Of a stretch of 64,000 nt of DNA, positions 49,691-57,910 are shown in pieces. The notes below the pieces were generated by a model that was not told the origin of the DNA, searched no databases, and worked only from the letters and a program-made list of their open reading frames with translations. The translations under genes and the position numbers were made by a program. The DNA lies in contig NZ_JASCIR010000018.1 of the NCBI RefSeq assembly GCF_029968095.1, forward strand, positions 62,001-126,000, in the 5' to 3' direction. The stretch comes from Streptomyces solicavernae (GTDB taxonomy: Bacteria > Actinomycetota > Actinomycetes > Streptomycetales > Streptomycetaceae). Positions within the stretch are counted from its first letter, which is position 1. Each line of letters begins with the position of its first letter.

Positions 49691-50962
49691 TCAGCGCACC
49701 CCCTTGATCCGCCCCACAAGCACCGCCCCCGCCACCCCGATCCCCGCCGCCACCAGGTAGAGCACCCGGTACCCGCCCACCGCCACCACTGTCGCCGCCA
49801 GTGCCGGGGCGGCGACCTGGGGCAGGGAGTTGGCGATGTTGATCACGCCGAGGTCCTTGCCGCGGTCGGCGGCGCGCGGCAGTACGTCCGTCATCAGCGC
49901 GAAGTCGACCGAGGTGAACACCCCGAACGCCAGACCCAGGACGACCGCCGCGACGACCGCGCCCGGCCAGGTCTGCCAGACCGCGAGCAGCCCGGTGGCC
50001 GCCGCCATCAGCAGCCCCGACCAGAGAACGAACGGCTTGCGGCGCCCGACCCGGTCCGACCAGGCACCGCCGGCCACGACCGTGGCGAGCATGGTGACGC
50101 CGTTGACCGCCGTGAGGATCAGCACGCCCTGCTCCGGGTCCGGGTGACGGAGCCGGTCGCGCAGGTAGTACAAGAGATAGAGCAGGACCAGCGTGTTGCC
50201 CAGGTTGATCAGGAACCGGGTGAGCCACGCCCAGGCCAGGTCCGGGTGGCGGCGCGGGCTGATCCAGAAGCCGCGCAGGAACGGCCCCCACGCGAACGCA
50301 GGACGTTCCTCCGCCGGAAGCCGCGGCTCGCGGTGCAGCAGGACGTACGGCAGGACACCGAGAGCAGTGAACAGCGCGCACGCCGCGTAGCCCGCGAAGA
50401 CGCCGCCGACGGCGGTGGCGAGGGCCGTGCCGAGGACCACGCCGAGGAGCTGCGTGGTGCCCAACCAGCCGCCGACCGAGCCGCGTTGGAGTCGCGGCAC
50501 CCGGTCCGGCACGGCCGCCGTGACCGCGGCGAACGCGGCGTTCAGGGTGAGCTGGACCAGGCACCAGCCGAGCGCGAGCACCGCCACCGAGCCCGCCGCG
50601 CCGGTGACAAGGAGTGCCCCCGCCCCGCTCACCGCGCCCGCCGCGATCCACGGCGCGCGCCGCCCGAAGCGTCCCGTCGTGCGGTCCGAGACCGCGCCGA
50701 ACAGCGGGTTCGCGGCGAGCGAGACGACCGCGCCCGCCCCGGTGACCCAGGCGAGGACGGTCTCCTTCGACGTGCCGGCCGGGGCGAGCTCGGCGGCCTG
50801 GAGGGCGAGCAGGATCTGCAGCGGCCCGTACCAGCCCACCCAGATCGCCCCGTTGGCCAGGCACAGCGCCGAGGTCCAGCCGCGGCCGACCCGGGTGACG
50901 GGTTCGGGCTCGGGTTCGGGTTCGGGCTCGGGCTCGGGCTCGGGTTCGGCGAGAGCGGTCAC
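49691..50962 (-). CDS. MFS transporter coupled to the beta-glucosidase gene
   Basis: 423 residues. About twelve hydrophobic segments; GAVSDRTTGRFGRRAPWI and GGAWSDRVGRRKPFVLW are the two MFS loop 2-3/8-9 motifs, the first of the GPH sugar-symporter kind. A Glu-Pro repeat (residues ~6-22) is encoded by GGGCTC/GGGTTC hexamers (50899-50945). The GTG at 50962 overlaps the glucosidase stop by 4 bases, so it likely imports the glycoside that enzyme hydrolyses. Confidence 0.9.
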   Translation of the reverse strand: MTALAEPEPEPEPEPEPEPEPVTRVGRGWTSALCLANGAIWVGWYGPLQILLALQAAELAPAGTSKETVLAWVTGAGAVVSLAANPLFGAVSDRTTGRFGRRAPWIAAGAVSGAGALLVTGAAGSVAVLALGWCLVQLTLNAAFAAVTAAVPDRVPRLQRGSVGGWLGTTQLLGVVLGTALATAVGGVFAGYAACALFTALGVLPYVLLHREPRLPAEERPAFAWGPFLRGFWISPRRHPDLAWAWLTRFLINLGNTLVLLYLLYYLRDRLRHPDPEQGVLILTAVNGVTMLATVVAGGAWSDRVGRRKPFVLWSGLLMAAATGLLAVWQTWPGAVVAAVVLGLAFGVFTSVDFALMTDVLPRAADRGKDLGVINIANSLPQVAAPALAATVVAVGGYRVLYLVAAGIGVAGAVLVGRIKGVR

Positions 50963-52371
50963 CGCTGGGCCCGGAGCGCCTCGCGCAGCCACGCGTACGA
51001 CGCCTTCGGGGTGCGCTCCAGGGTGGCGTAGTCGACGTGGACGAGGCCGAACCGCTGCCGGTAGCCCTCCGCCCACTCGAAGTTGTCGAGCAGCGACCAG
51101 ACGAAGTAGCCGCGTACGTCGACGCCCGCCGCCAACGCCCGGTGCAGGGAGCGCAGATGGCCGTCGAGGAAGGCGATGCGGTCCTGGTCGTCGAGTCCGT
51201 CGTACGAGCAGCCGTTCTCGGTGATCAGCAGGGGCGGGAGCCGGTCGCCGTACCGTTCACGGAGGGCGAGCAGCAGCTCGGTGAAGGCCTCGGGGACGAC
51301 GGGCCAGCCGAAGGCGGTGCGCGGGTACCCCTCGATCTCCTGCGGCGCGAAGGGAAGTCCGGGCGGGATGGCCACGCCGGAGAACTCCTCGGGGCCGGTG
51401 CCGGCCGCGCCCACCCTGGTCGGCTGGTAGTAGTTGACGCCGTACCAGTCGAGGGGCGCGGAGATCACCTTCAGGTCGGCGTCGAGGCCGGGGGTGTCGA
51501 GGAGTTCGGCGATGCCGTCGGGGTAGCGGCCGAGGAGCAGCGGGTCGGCGAAGAGCCGGTTGAGGAGCAGGTCGTAGAAGTCGGCGGCCTCGCGGTCGGC
51601 GGGCTCGTCGGAGGCGGCCCAGGTCGGGCCGTGCGAGTTGGCGATGCCGAGGTGGTCCGCGCCCGCCGCGCGCAGCGCCTGGACGGCGAGGCCGTGGCCG
51701 AGCAGCTGGTGGTGGGCGACGGGCAGCGCGTCGAAGAGCAGCCGTTGCCCGGGCGCGTGGGCGCCGAGCGCGTGCCCGAGGAGGGTGTGCTCGGCGGGTT
51801 CGTTGAGGGTGATCCAGGTCGGCACCCGGTCCCCGATCCGCTCGGCGACCACGGCCGCGTACTGCGCGAACCGCTCGGCCGTGTCGCGGCGCCGCCAGCC
51901 GCCCGCCTCCTCCAGGACGAGCGGGGTGTCCCAGTGGAACAGCGTCGGCACGGGGCGTACGCCCGCCGCGCACAGCTCGTCCACGAGCCGGTCGTAGAAG
52001 TCCAGGCCCCGCTCGCTGACCCGGCCCGCGCCGGTGGGCTGCACCCGGGGCCAGGAGACGGAGAAGCGGTACGCGCCGACGCCGAGGCCGCGGATCAGGG
52101 CGACGTCCTCGCGGTACCGGTGGTAGTGGTCGCAGGCCACGTCGGCCGTCGAACCGTCCTTCACGCGGCCGGGCACGGCCGTGAAGGCGTCCCACACGGA
52201 GCGGCCGCGCAGGTCGGCGGCGCCCTCGATCTGGTGGGCGGAGGTGGAGACACCCCAGAGGAAGTCCCCGGGGAAGCGGGGGAGGGCGGTGCCGCTCGGG
52301 CCGGTGCCCGGGCCGGTGCTACTGCCGGTGCTCGTGCCGCTGTTCGTTCCGGTGCTCGCGCTGGCTGCCAT
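50959..52371 (-). CDS. GH1 beta-glucosidase
   Basis: 470 residues. FPGDFLWGVSTSAHQIEG, TLNEPAEH (acid/base Glu), HWDTPLVLEEAGGW and LLITENGCSY (nucleophile Glu) give a complete GH1 active site. No signal peptide, so cytoplasmic hydrolysis of imported beta-glucosides. The ATG at 52371 is chosen because a TTGACA-N17-CATGAT promoter ends 7 bases upstream; the ATG at 52383 overlaps the -10. It is co-transcribed with the MFS permease. Confidence 0.95.
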   Translation of the reverse strand: MAASASTGTNSGTSTGSSTGPGTGPSGTALPRFPGDFLWGVSTSAHQIEGAADLRGRSVWDAFTAVPGRVKDGSTADVACDHYHRYREDVALIRGLGVGAYRFSVSWPRVQPTGAGRVSERGLDFYDRLVDELCAAGVRPVPTLFHWDTPLVLEEAGGWRRRDTAERFAQYAAVVAERIGDRVPTWITLNEPAEHTLLGHALGAHAPGQRLLFDALPVAHHQLLGHGLAVQALRAAGADHLGIANSHGPTWAASDEPADREAADFYDLLLNRLFADPLLLGRYPDGIAELLDTPGLDADLKVISAPLDWYGVNYYQPTRVGAAGTGPEEFSGVAIPPGLPFAPQEIEGYPRTAFGWPVVPEAFTELLLALRERYGDRLPPLLITENGCSYDGLDDQDRIAFLDGHLRSLHRALAAGVDVRGYFVWSLLDNFEWAEGYRQRFGLVHVDYATLERTPKASYAWLREALRAQR

Positions 52372-52407
52372 GCGCGGGATCATGCGTAACCGTGAGTAAG
52401 GTGTCAA
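52371..52407 (-). promoter_or_regulatory. Consensus promoter of the beta-glucosidase-permease operon
   Basis: On the minus strand TTGACA (52407-52402), 17 bases, CATGAT (52384-52379), then 7 bases to the ATG. A very good housekeeping-type promoter giving a leaderless message. Confidence 0.75.
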
Positions 52408-52443
52408 CGGGTAGGGGCGGGCGGGTTGTTGGACTTCCCGCCC

Positions 52444-52539
52444 GCCCTTCCCGGAGGGTCCGGAACCGCCCTTCCCGGAGGGTCCGGAACCGCCCCTCCC
52501 GGAGGGCCCGGAACCGCCCCTCCCGGAGGGTCCGGAACC
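52444..52539. repeat. Four 24-bp direct repeats upstream of the beta-glucosidase promoter
   Basis: Units start at 52444, 52468, 52492 and 52516, each GCCCYTCCCGGAGGGYCC then GGAACC. The first two are identical; the third and fourth differ by one or two bases. Each contains CCTCCCGGAGG-type dyad symmetry. The array ends 4 bases before the stop of the emfourin-like gene and 37 bases upstream of the -35. Confidence 0.92.
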
Positions 52540-52543
52540 TGCC

Positions 52544-52810
52544 CTACGAGCCTTCCTTCAGGACCCTGGTGATCAGGTGGCGCTGCTCGTCCGTGAGCCG
52601 GGGGTCCGAGCAGTAGAAGGTGCGGTCGTCGACGGTGATCTGGTAGCAGAACCCGTCCGGCACTCCGACCGGAGGTTCGTCACTGCCTTCGGTCCGGGCC
52701 TGCTCGGCGAGGGTCCGCCAGGCCTCGGCGTCGGACAGGCCGGCCGTGTCGACCGAGGCGTCCCGCTCGATCCCGGCGAAGCCGCCCGTTCGTTTGACGT
52801 GGATGCGCAT
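52544..52810 (-). CDS. Emfourin-like protealysin inhibitor
   Basis: 88 residues. MRIHVKRTGGFAGIERDASV and DGFCYQITVDD, then LTDEQRHLITRVL, follow the pattern of emfourin, the proteinaceous inhibitor encoded beside protealysin-like M4 proteases. It lies 38 bases downstream of the M4 gene on the same strand, which supports the call. TAGACA and AGGAACC precede the ATG. It would keep the cytoplasmic protease silent until needed. Confidence 0.8.
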   Translation of the reverse strand: MRIHVKRTGGFAGIERDASVDTAGLSDAEAWRTLAEQARTEGSDEPPVGVPDGFCYQITVDDRTFYCSDPRLTDEQRHLITRVLKEGS

Positions 52811-52848
52811 GGTTCCTGTCTACCCCCCGCGGCCGGTCCCCGCATGCC

Positions 52849-53916
52849 TTACGCGGTCGGCACCCCGACCTCGGACCAGGCCTTCACGACCGCCTCGTGT
52901 GCCTCGCCCCGGCCGTACCGCTCGGCGGCCTTGTCGATCGTGGCCTTGGCGAAGTCGGCGAAGGTGCAGTCCACCGCGAGCTCGCCGCCGGTCAGGACGT
53001 CGTACCAGATCTGGCCCGCGCGCTCCCGGGCGTGGCCGCCGAGGCGGGTGGCGAGGAGGTAGAAGGCGTGGTTGGGGATGCCGGAGTTGATGTGCACGCC
53101 GCCGTTGTCCTGCTCGGTGTCGACGTAGTCGTCCATGTGCGCCGGCTGCGGGTCCTTGCCGAGGACGTCGTCGTCGTACGCCGTGCCCGGGGCCTTCATG
53201 GAGCGCAGGGCGACGCCCTGGACGCCGGGGGCGAGCAGGCCCTCGCCGATCAGCCAGTCGGCCTGGTCGGCGGTCTGGCCGAGGGTGTGCTGCTTGACCA
53301 GCGAGCCGAACACGTCGGAGACGGACTCGTTGAGCGCGCCGGACTGGCCGGAGTAGGCGAGGTTCGCGGTGTACTGCGTGACGCCGTGGGTGAGCTCGTG
53401 CGCCATCACGTCGACGGGGATGGTGAAGTCGAGGAAGATCTCGCCGTCACCGTCGCCGAACACCATCTGCTTGCCGTCCCAGAAGGCGTTTCCGTACTTC
53501 TCGTCGTAGTGGACGGTCGCGATCAGCGGGAGGCCGTTGCCGTCGATGGAGTTGCGCTCGTAGCCCTTCAGGAACAGGTCGAAGGTGGCGCCGAGTCCGG
53601 CGTAGGCGCGGTTGACGGTGGCGTCCCGGCCGGGCTCCTCGCCCTCCGAGCGGACGATCGTGCCGGGCAGTTCCGTGCCGTTCTGCGCGTCGTGGATCGT
53701 GCGGTCCGGCTTCGCGTCGGCCGCTCGGGCGACGGTGGGGCGGACGGTGGCGGCGGCCGTGGTGAGGCGGCGGGAGCGGTTCGCCTCGTCCTGGAGCAGG
53801 GTGCGGCGGGCGGCCCCGGCGACGGCCGGGTTCTCGGCCTGCGAGAGCCGGTCGAGGAGGTGGGGCGGGACGATGGTGCAGTAGACGGGCGCGGAGCCCG
53901 GTCGCGTGAGGTCCAT
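52849..53916 (-). CDS. Protealysin-like M4 metallopeptidase
   Basis: 355 residues from the ATG at 53916. The short propeptide starts CTIVPPHLLDRLSQAE, containing the PPHL motif of protealysin-type precursors, and there is no signal peptide. HELTHGVTQYTANLAYSG gives HExxH, GALNESVSDVFGSL the third zinc ligand Glu, and GGVHINSGIPNHAFY the catalytic His. Such enzymes act inside the cell or leave by unusual routes. A GTG at 53991 would add 25 residues; neither start has a well-spaced ribosome site. An emfourin-like inhibitor gene follows. Confidence 0.9.
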   Translation of the reverse strand: MDLTRPGSAPVYCTIVPPHLLDRLSQAENPAVAGAARRTLLQDEANRSRRLTTAAATVRPTVARAADAKPDRTIHDAQNGTELPGTIVRSEGEEPGRDATVNRAYAGLGATFDLFLKGYERNSIDGNGLPLIATVHYDEKYGNAFWDGKQMVFGDGDGEIFLDFTIPVDVMAHELTHGVTQYTANLAYSGQSGALNESVSDVFGSLVKQHTLGQTADQADWLIGEGLLAPGVQGVALRSMKAPGTAYDDDVLGKDPQPAHMDDYVDTEQDNGGVHINSGIPNHAFYLLATRLGGHARERAGQIWYDVLTGGELAVDCTFADFAKATIDKAAERYGRGEAHEAVVKAWSEVGVPTA

Positions 53917-53977
53917 CCCTCCACCGTGGCATTCGGTGATCGTCGTGTCACTACCCGCTACGGGGTTTGACGAATTA

Positions 53978-54008
53978 GAGGTAATCGTCACGTTCAGGCC
54001 GTTACCTC
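53978..54008. promoter_or_regulatory. Inverted repeat between the M4 protease gene and the leuA leader
   Basis: GAGGTAA (53978-53984) and TTACCTC (54002-54008) are perfect 7-bp arms separated by 17 bases, in the divergent control region. A regulator site is possible; no known family is assigned. Confidence 0.3.
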
Positions 54009-54075
54009 ACCCCGGTCCCGCATACTGATACGGGTCGACGCGCACCGGCAGGTCTCGGCTACTCTCCCTCTCATC

Positions 54076-54123
54076 ATGCGTTTCGGGCTGCTTCTCCTTA
54101 GCTGCCGCGGCGAGGGCCTGTAG
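54076..54123 (+). CDS. leuA leader peptide (MRFGLLLLSCRGEGL)
   Basis: A 15-codon frame with four consecutive leucine codons (CTG CTT CTC CTT), 88 bases before leuA. TACTCT ends 10 bases before the ATG, giving a very short 5' end. Downstream, GGCCGAC (54129-54135) pairs with GTCGGCC (54172-54178). There is no T-rich terminator, so if attenuation operates it is by hairpin-only termination or by effects on leuA translation. Four Leu codons in a row before a leucine-biosynthesis gene are strong evidence for a leader peptide. Confidence 0.85.
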   Translation: MRFGLLLLSCRGEGL

Positions 54124-54211
54124 TCGTAGGCCGACCCCCTCCCCGCGGAGTCGAGTGGTGCACGCACGACCGTCGGCCGTCCCCCGCGGACCCCACGAGG
54201 AGCCCCACGCA

Positions 54212-55939
54212 ATGCCGAACTTCCAGCAGCCCACCGCCATGCCGATCCACAAGTACCGCGGCTACGACGCGGTGGACATCGCGGACCGCACCTGGCCGGA
54301 GAACCGGATCACCAAGGCCCCCCGCTGGCTCTCCACCGACCTGCGCGACGGCAACCAGGCCCTGATCGACCCGATGTCGCCCGCCCGCAAGCGCGAGATG
54401 TTCGACCTGCTGGTACGCATGGGCTACAAGGAGATCGAGGTCGGCTTCCCCTCCTCCGGGCAGACGGACTTCGACTTCGTGCGCTCGATCATCGAAGAGG
54501 GCGCGATCCCGGACGACGTGACCATCTCCGTCCTGACGCAGGCCCGCGAGGAGCTGATCGAGCGGACCGTCGAGTCCCTGGTCGGCGCCAAGCGCGCCAC
54601 CGTGCACCTGTACAACGCGACCGCCCCCGTCTGGCGCGAGGTCGTCTTCCGCGGCTCCCGCGAGCAGGTCAAGCAGATCGCCGTGGACGGCACGCGGCTG
54701 GTCATGGAGTACGCGGAGAAGCTGCTGGGCCCGGAGACCGTCTTCGGCTACCAGTACAGCCCGGAGATCTTCACCGACACCGAGCTGGACTTCGCCCTGG
54801 AGGTCTGCGAGGCCGTCTGCGACGAGTGGCAGCCCGGCCCGGACCGCGAGATCATCCTGAACCTGCCCGCCACGGTGGAGCGCTCGACCCCGTCGACGCA
54901 CGCGGACCGCTTCGAGTGGATGGGCCGCAACCTGACCCGCCGCGAGTACGTGTGCCTGTCCGTGCACCCGCACAACGACCGCGGCACCGCCGTCGCCGCC
55001 GCCGAGCTGGCCGTGATGGCCGGCGCCGACCGCGTCGAGGGCTGCCTGTTCGGCCAGGGCGAGCGCACCGGCAACGTCGACCTGGTCACCCTGGGCATGA
55101 ACCTGTTCTCGCAGGGCGTGGACCCCGAGATCGACTTCTCGGACATCGACGAGATCCGTCGCACGGCCGAGTACTGCAACCAGATGGAGGTCCACCCGCG
55201 CCACCCCTACGCGGGCGACCTGGTCTACACCGCCTTCTCCGGCTCCCACCAGGACGCCATCAAGAAGGGCTTCGAGTCGATGGACACGCGCGCCGAGGCC
55301 GCGGGCAGGACGGTCGACGACATCGAGTGGGCCGTGCCGTACCTGCCGATCGACCCGAAGGACGTCGGCCGCTCGTACGAGGCGGTCATCCGCGTCAACT
55401 CGCAGTCCGGCAAGGGCGGTATCGCGTACGTCCTGCAGAACGACCACAAGCTGGACCTGCCGCGCCGGATGCAGATCGAGTTCTCCAGGCTGATCCAGGC
55501 CAAGACCGACGCCGAGGGCGGCGAGGTCACACCGGGCGCGATCTGGGCCGCCTTCCAGGACGAGTACCTGCCGAACGAGGCCGACGCCGCGGCTCGATGG
55601 GGACGCATCCAGCTGCGCTCCGGGCAGACCACCACCGACAAGGACGGCGTGGACACCCTCACCGTCGACGCGGTCGTGGACGGCCGGGAGACCACCCTGA
55701 CCGGCACCGGCAACGGTCCGATCTCGGCCTTCTTCGAGGCGCTGCAGGGCATCGGCATCGACGTACGCCTGCTGGACTACCAGGAGCACACGATGAGCGA
55801 GGGCGCCTCCGCGCAGGCCGCCTCGTACATCGAGTGCGCCATCGGCGACAAGGTCATGTGGGGCATCGGCATCGACGCCAACACCACGCGCGCCTCCCTG
55901 AAGGCGGTCGTCTCCGCGGTCAACCGCGCGGGCAGGTAA
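54212..55939 (+). CDS. leuA: 2-isopropylmalate synthase
   Basis: 575 residues, the long actinobacterial form. STDLRDGNQALIDPM (metal-binding Asp and catalytic region), GYKEIEVGFPSSGQTDFDF and SVHPHNDRGTAVAAAEL (metal His pair) mark the catalytic barrel. The C-terminal ~130 residues form the leucine-binding regulatory domain. It commits acetyl-CoA and 2-oxoisovalerate to leucine. The ATG at 54212 has CGAGGAG 9 bases upstream; an in-frame GTG at 54155 would place the start within the leader hairpin. It is controlled by the leader peptide and probably by leucine feedback. Confidence 0.98.
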   Translation: MPNFQQPTAMPIHKYRGYDAVDIADRTWPENRITKAPRWLSTDLRDGNQALIDPMSPARKREMFDLLVRMGYKEIEVGFPSSGQTDFDFVRSIIEEGAIPDDVTISVLTQAREELIERTVESLVGAKRATVHLYNATAPVWREVVFRGSREQVKQIAVDGTRLVMEYAEKLLGPETVFGYQYSPEIFTDTELDFALEVCEAVCDEWQPGPDREIILNLPATVERSTPSTHADRFEWMGRNLTRREYVCLSVHPHNDRGTAVAAAELAVMAGADRVEGCLFGQGERTGNVDLVTLGMNLFSQGVDPEIDFSDIDEIRRTAEYCNQMEVHPRHPYAGDLVYTAFSGSHQDAIKKGFESMDTRAEAAGRTVDDIEWAVPYLPIDPKDVGRSYEAVIRVNSQSGKGGIAYVLQNDHKLDLPRRMQIEFSRLIQAKTDAEGGEVTPGAIWAAFQDEYLPNEADAAARWGRIQLRSGQTTTDKDGVDTLTVDAVVDGRETTLTGTGNGPISAFFEALQGIGIDVRLLDYQEHTMSEGASAQAASYIECAIGDKVMWGIGIDANTTRASLKAVVSAVNRAGR

Positions 55940-55981
55940 GGCTTTACGGGCCTCCTGAGGCCGTACGGGCCTGTGCGCTCG

Positions 55982-56012
55982 GGCCCCGCTCATCCGTCCG
56001 ATGAGCGGGGCC
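55982..56012 (+). terminator. leuA terminator
   Basis: GGCCCCGCTCAT and ATGAGCGGGGCC form a perfect 12-bp stem over a seven-base loop, followed by ATTTCC, 43 bases after the leuA stop. Confidence 0.92.
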
Positions 56013-56144
56013 ATTTCCGTTCCGTACGTGTTCGCCGCCGACTGGTCTTGGCCATGTGCTGTTCAAGGTGCTGACGCCGCAACACCAGTGTGGCTAACAT
56101 CACGTCAATACGGCGACGTTGCCGAGTTGTTACGGAGGTGCGGC

Positions 56145-56858
56145 GTGCTGCCAGGCCTGGGACGACGTGTCGGGGAACCACGTATCTGGGGGATCCGCAC
56201 CGCATGGACCACCGTCGGCGACGGGGAGTTCTTCTGCCCCGGCTGCGGCGGCGACCGCAACTACCAGCGCCGCACCGGCCGTCGACGCTTCATCGTGCTC
56301 GGCCTTCCGCTGCTCGCGCGCGGTGTCGCCGGACCGGTCGTCGAGTGCGTGTCCTGCGCGGGGCGCTTCGGCACGGACTGCCTCGACCATCCGACCACCG
56401 TGCGGTTCTCGGCCATGCTCAGGGACGCCGTGCACACCGTCGCCCTCGCCGTCCTCACCGCGGGCGGCACCGCCTCCCGCACGGCGCTCGACATCGCTGT
56501 CGGAGCGGTGCGCTCCGCCGGGTACGTCGACTGCACCGGGGACCAGCTGAGCTCCCTGGTCGACGCCCTCGCCGCCGACACCGGCCGCGTCACGACCGGC
56601 GACGGCCCCGTGGAGAGCCCCATGGACGACGCGGGCGTCACGCTCGCCATAGAGCTCCACGAGTCCCTCGACCCGCTCGCCCCCCACCTCGCCCCCGCGG
56701 GCCGCGAGTCCATCCTCCTCCAGGCGGCCCGCATCGCCCTCGCGGACGGCCCGTACACCGCGGCCGAGCGGGAGGTGCTGGCGACGGTGGGCCATGCGCT
56801 GACGATCGGGGCGGACGAGGTGGAGCGGGTCCTTGAGTCGGCGCGGATGCCGTCGTAG
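56145..56858 (+). CDS. TerB-family protein with N-terminal zinc ribbon
   Basis: 237 residues from the GTG at 56145, which has GGAGG 6 bases upstream. Two cysteine pairs (FFCPGCGGDRNY, ECVSCAGRF) frame a zinc ribbon; a short hydrophobic stretch FIVLGLPLLARG lies between. The C-terminal ~140 residues are helical and resemble TerB (ALADGPYTAAEREVLATVGH), the tellurite-resistance-associated fold. The function is unknown. An upstream start at 56001 would overlap the leuA terminator and is rejected. Confidence 0.85.
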   Translation: MLPGLGRRVGEPRIWGIRTAWTTVGDGEFFCPGCGGDRNYQRRTGRRRFIVLGLPLLARGVAGPVVECVSCAGRFGTDCLDHPTTVRFSAMLRDAVHTVALAVLTAGGTASRTALDIAVGAVRSAGYVDCTGDQLSSLVDALAADTGRVTTGDGPVESPMDDAGVTLAIELHESLDPLAPHLAPAGRESILLQAARIALADGPYTAAEREVLATVGHALTIGADEVERVLESARMPS

Positions 56859-56965
56859 GGCCGTCAACTCACGCCTGGGGCACGGGTATCGGCGGTCTGG
56901 CGCAGCGATCGATTTCCGGCGGTATGCGGTGGGGGAGCTGGGGGAGTCCTAGGCCCTGACACGGC

Positions 56966-57910
56966 CTAGAGCAACCCGGCCGCCGCCAGATACTTCCCGA
57001 CCTCGCCCACCTCCTCCGGCGACAGCTGCACCTGCGGCACCGCGGTGGCCGGGCAGGCGATCACGCCCCGCAGATGCAGCGCCGCCTTGAACGCGCCGAG
57101 GGCCGAGGACGAGCCGCCCATGCGGGACGGGGCGCCGACTCCGGTCATCCTGAAGAGCGCGCACAGGCGCTCCTGTTCGGCCCTGGCCCGGTCCCAGTCC
57201 CCGGCACGACAGGCCGTGTACAGGCGTACATATCCTTCCGGGTCCACATTGCCGAGGCCGGGGACGACACCGTCCGCGCCCATCGCGAGCGCCGCGTCGA
57301 CCGTGAGTTCCGCGCCGGTGAGCACACGGAAGCCGGTGATGTCCGTACGGGCACGGGCGGCGAGCAGCAGCTCGCGGAAGGCGCCCTCGTCGCCGCTGGA
57401 GTCCTTGACGCCGGCGAGCGCGCCTTCGGCGGCCAGGCCGAGCAGGAGGTCGGCGGGGAGCTTCGTGTGCACCGAGACCGGCAGGTCGTACGCGAACACC
57501 GGGACCGGCGACGCGGCGGCCAGGGTGCGGAAGTGCGTGACGATCTCCGCCGGGTGCGTGCGGGTGTAGAAGGGCGCCGTGACGACCACCGCGTCCGCGC
57601 CCGCCGCCGTCACGGCGTCCACGTGGTCCCGTACGCGAGGGGTGGCCATGTCGATCGCCCCGGCGAGGACGGGGAGTTGACCGGCCACGTGGGCGACCAC
57701 CGTCTCGACGACCGTACGGCGGTGGCGGTCCGGGAGGTACGCGGCCTCGGAGGACGAGCCGAGGACGAACAGGCCGTCCACCCCCGCGCCCGCCAGGTGG
57801 TCCACGAGCCGGACCAGTGAGCCGACGTCCACCTCGTGCTCCGGTGTCAGCGGGGTGCAGACAGGGGGGACGACACCGGTGAGCGAGGCCTCAGAGGTCG
57901 GACGGGTCAT
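56966..57910 (-). CDS. DapA-family (dihydrodipicolinate synthase/N-acetylneuraminate lyase) aldolase
   Basis: 314 residues. The Schiff-base Lys is in LAGVKDSSGDEGAF; the Tyr is in VFAYDLPVSVH. GSSSEAAYLPDRHR stands where true DapA has G(T/S)TGE, so the keto-acid pocket differs and lysine synthesis is unlikely. Its start overlaps the stop of the ABC ATPase gene by 4 bases (ATGA), tying it to solute uptake; cleavage of an imported 2-keto acid or sugar acid is the best inference. Confidence 0.88.
   Translation of the reverse strand: MTRPTSEASLTGVVPPVCTPLTPEHEVDVGSLVRLVDHLAGAGVDGLFVLGSSSEAAYLPDRHRRTVVETVVAHVAGQLPVLAGAIDMATPRVRDHVDAVTAAGADAVVVTAPFYTRTHPAEIVTHFRTLAAASPVPVFAYDLPVSVHTKLPADLLLGLAAEGALAGVKDSSGDEGAFRELLLAARARTDITGFRVLTGAELTVDAALAMGADGVVPGLGNVDPEGYVRLYTACRAGDWDRARAEQERLCALFRMTGVGAPSRMGGSSSALGAFKAALHLRGVIACPATAVPQVQLSPEEVGEVGKYLAAAGLL

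Noticed and set aside
56966..57910. True dapA for lysine biosynthesis
   Set aside because: GSSSE replaces G(T/S)TGE and the gene is embedded in an ABC uptake operon.
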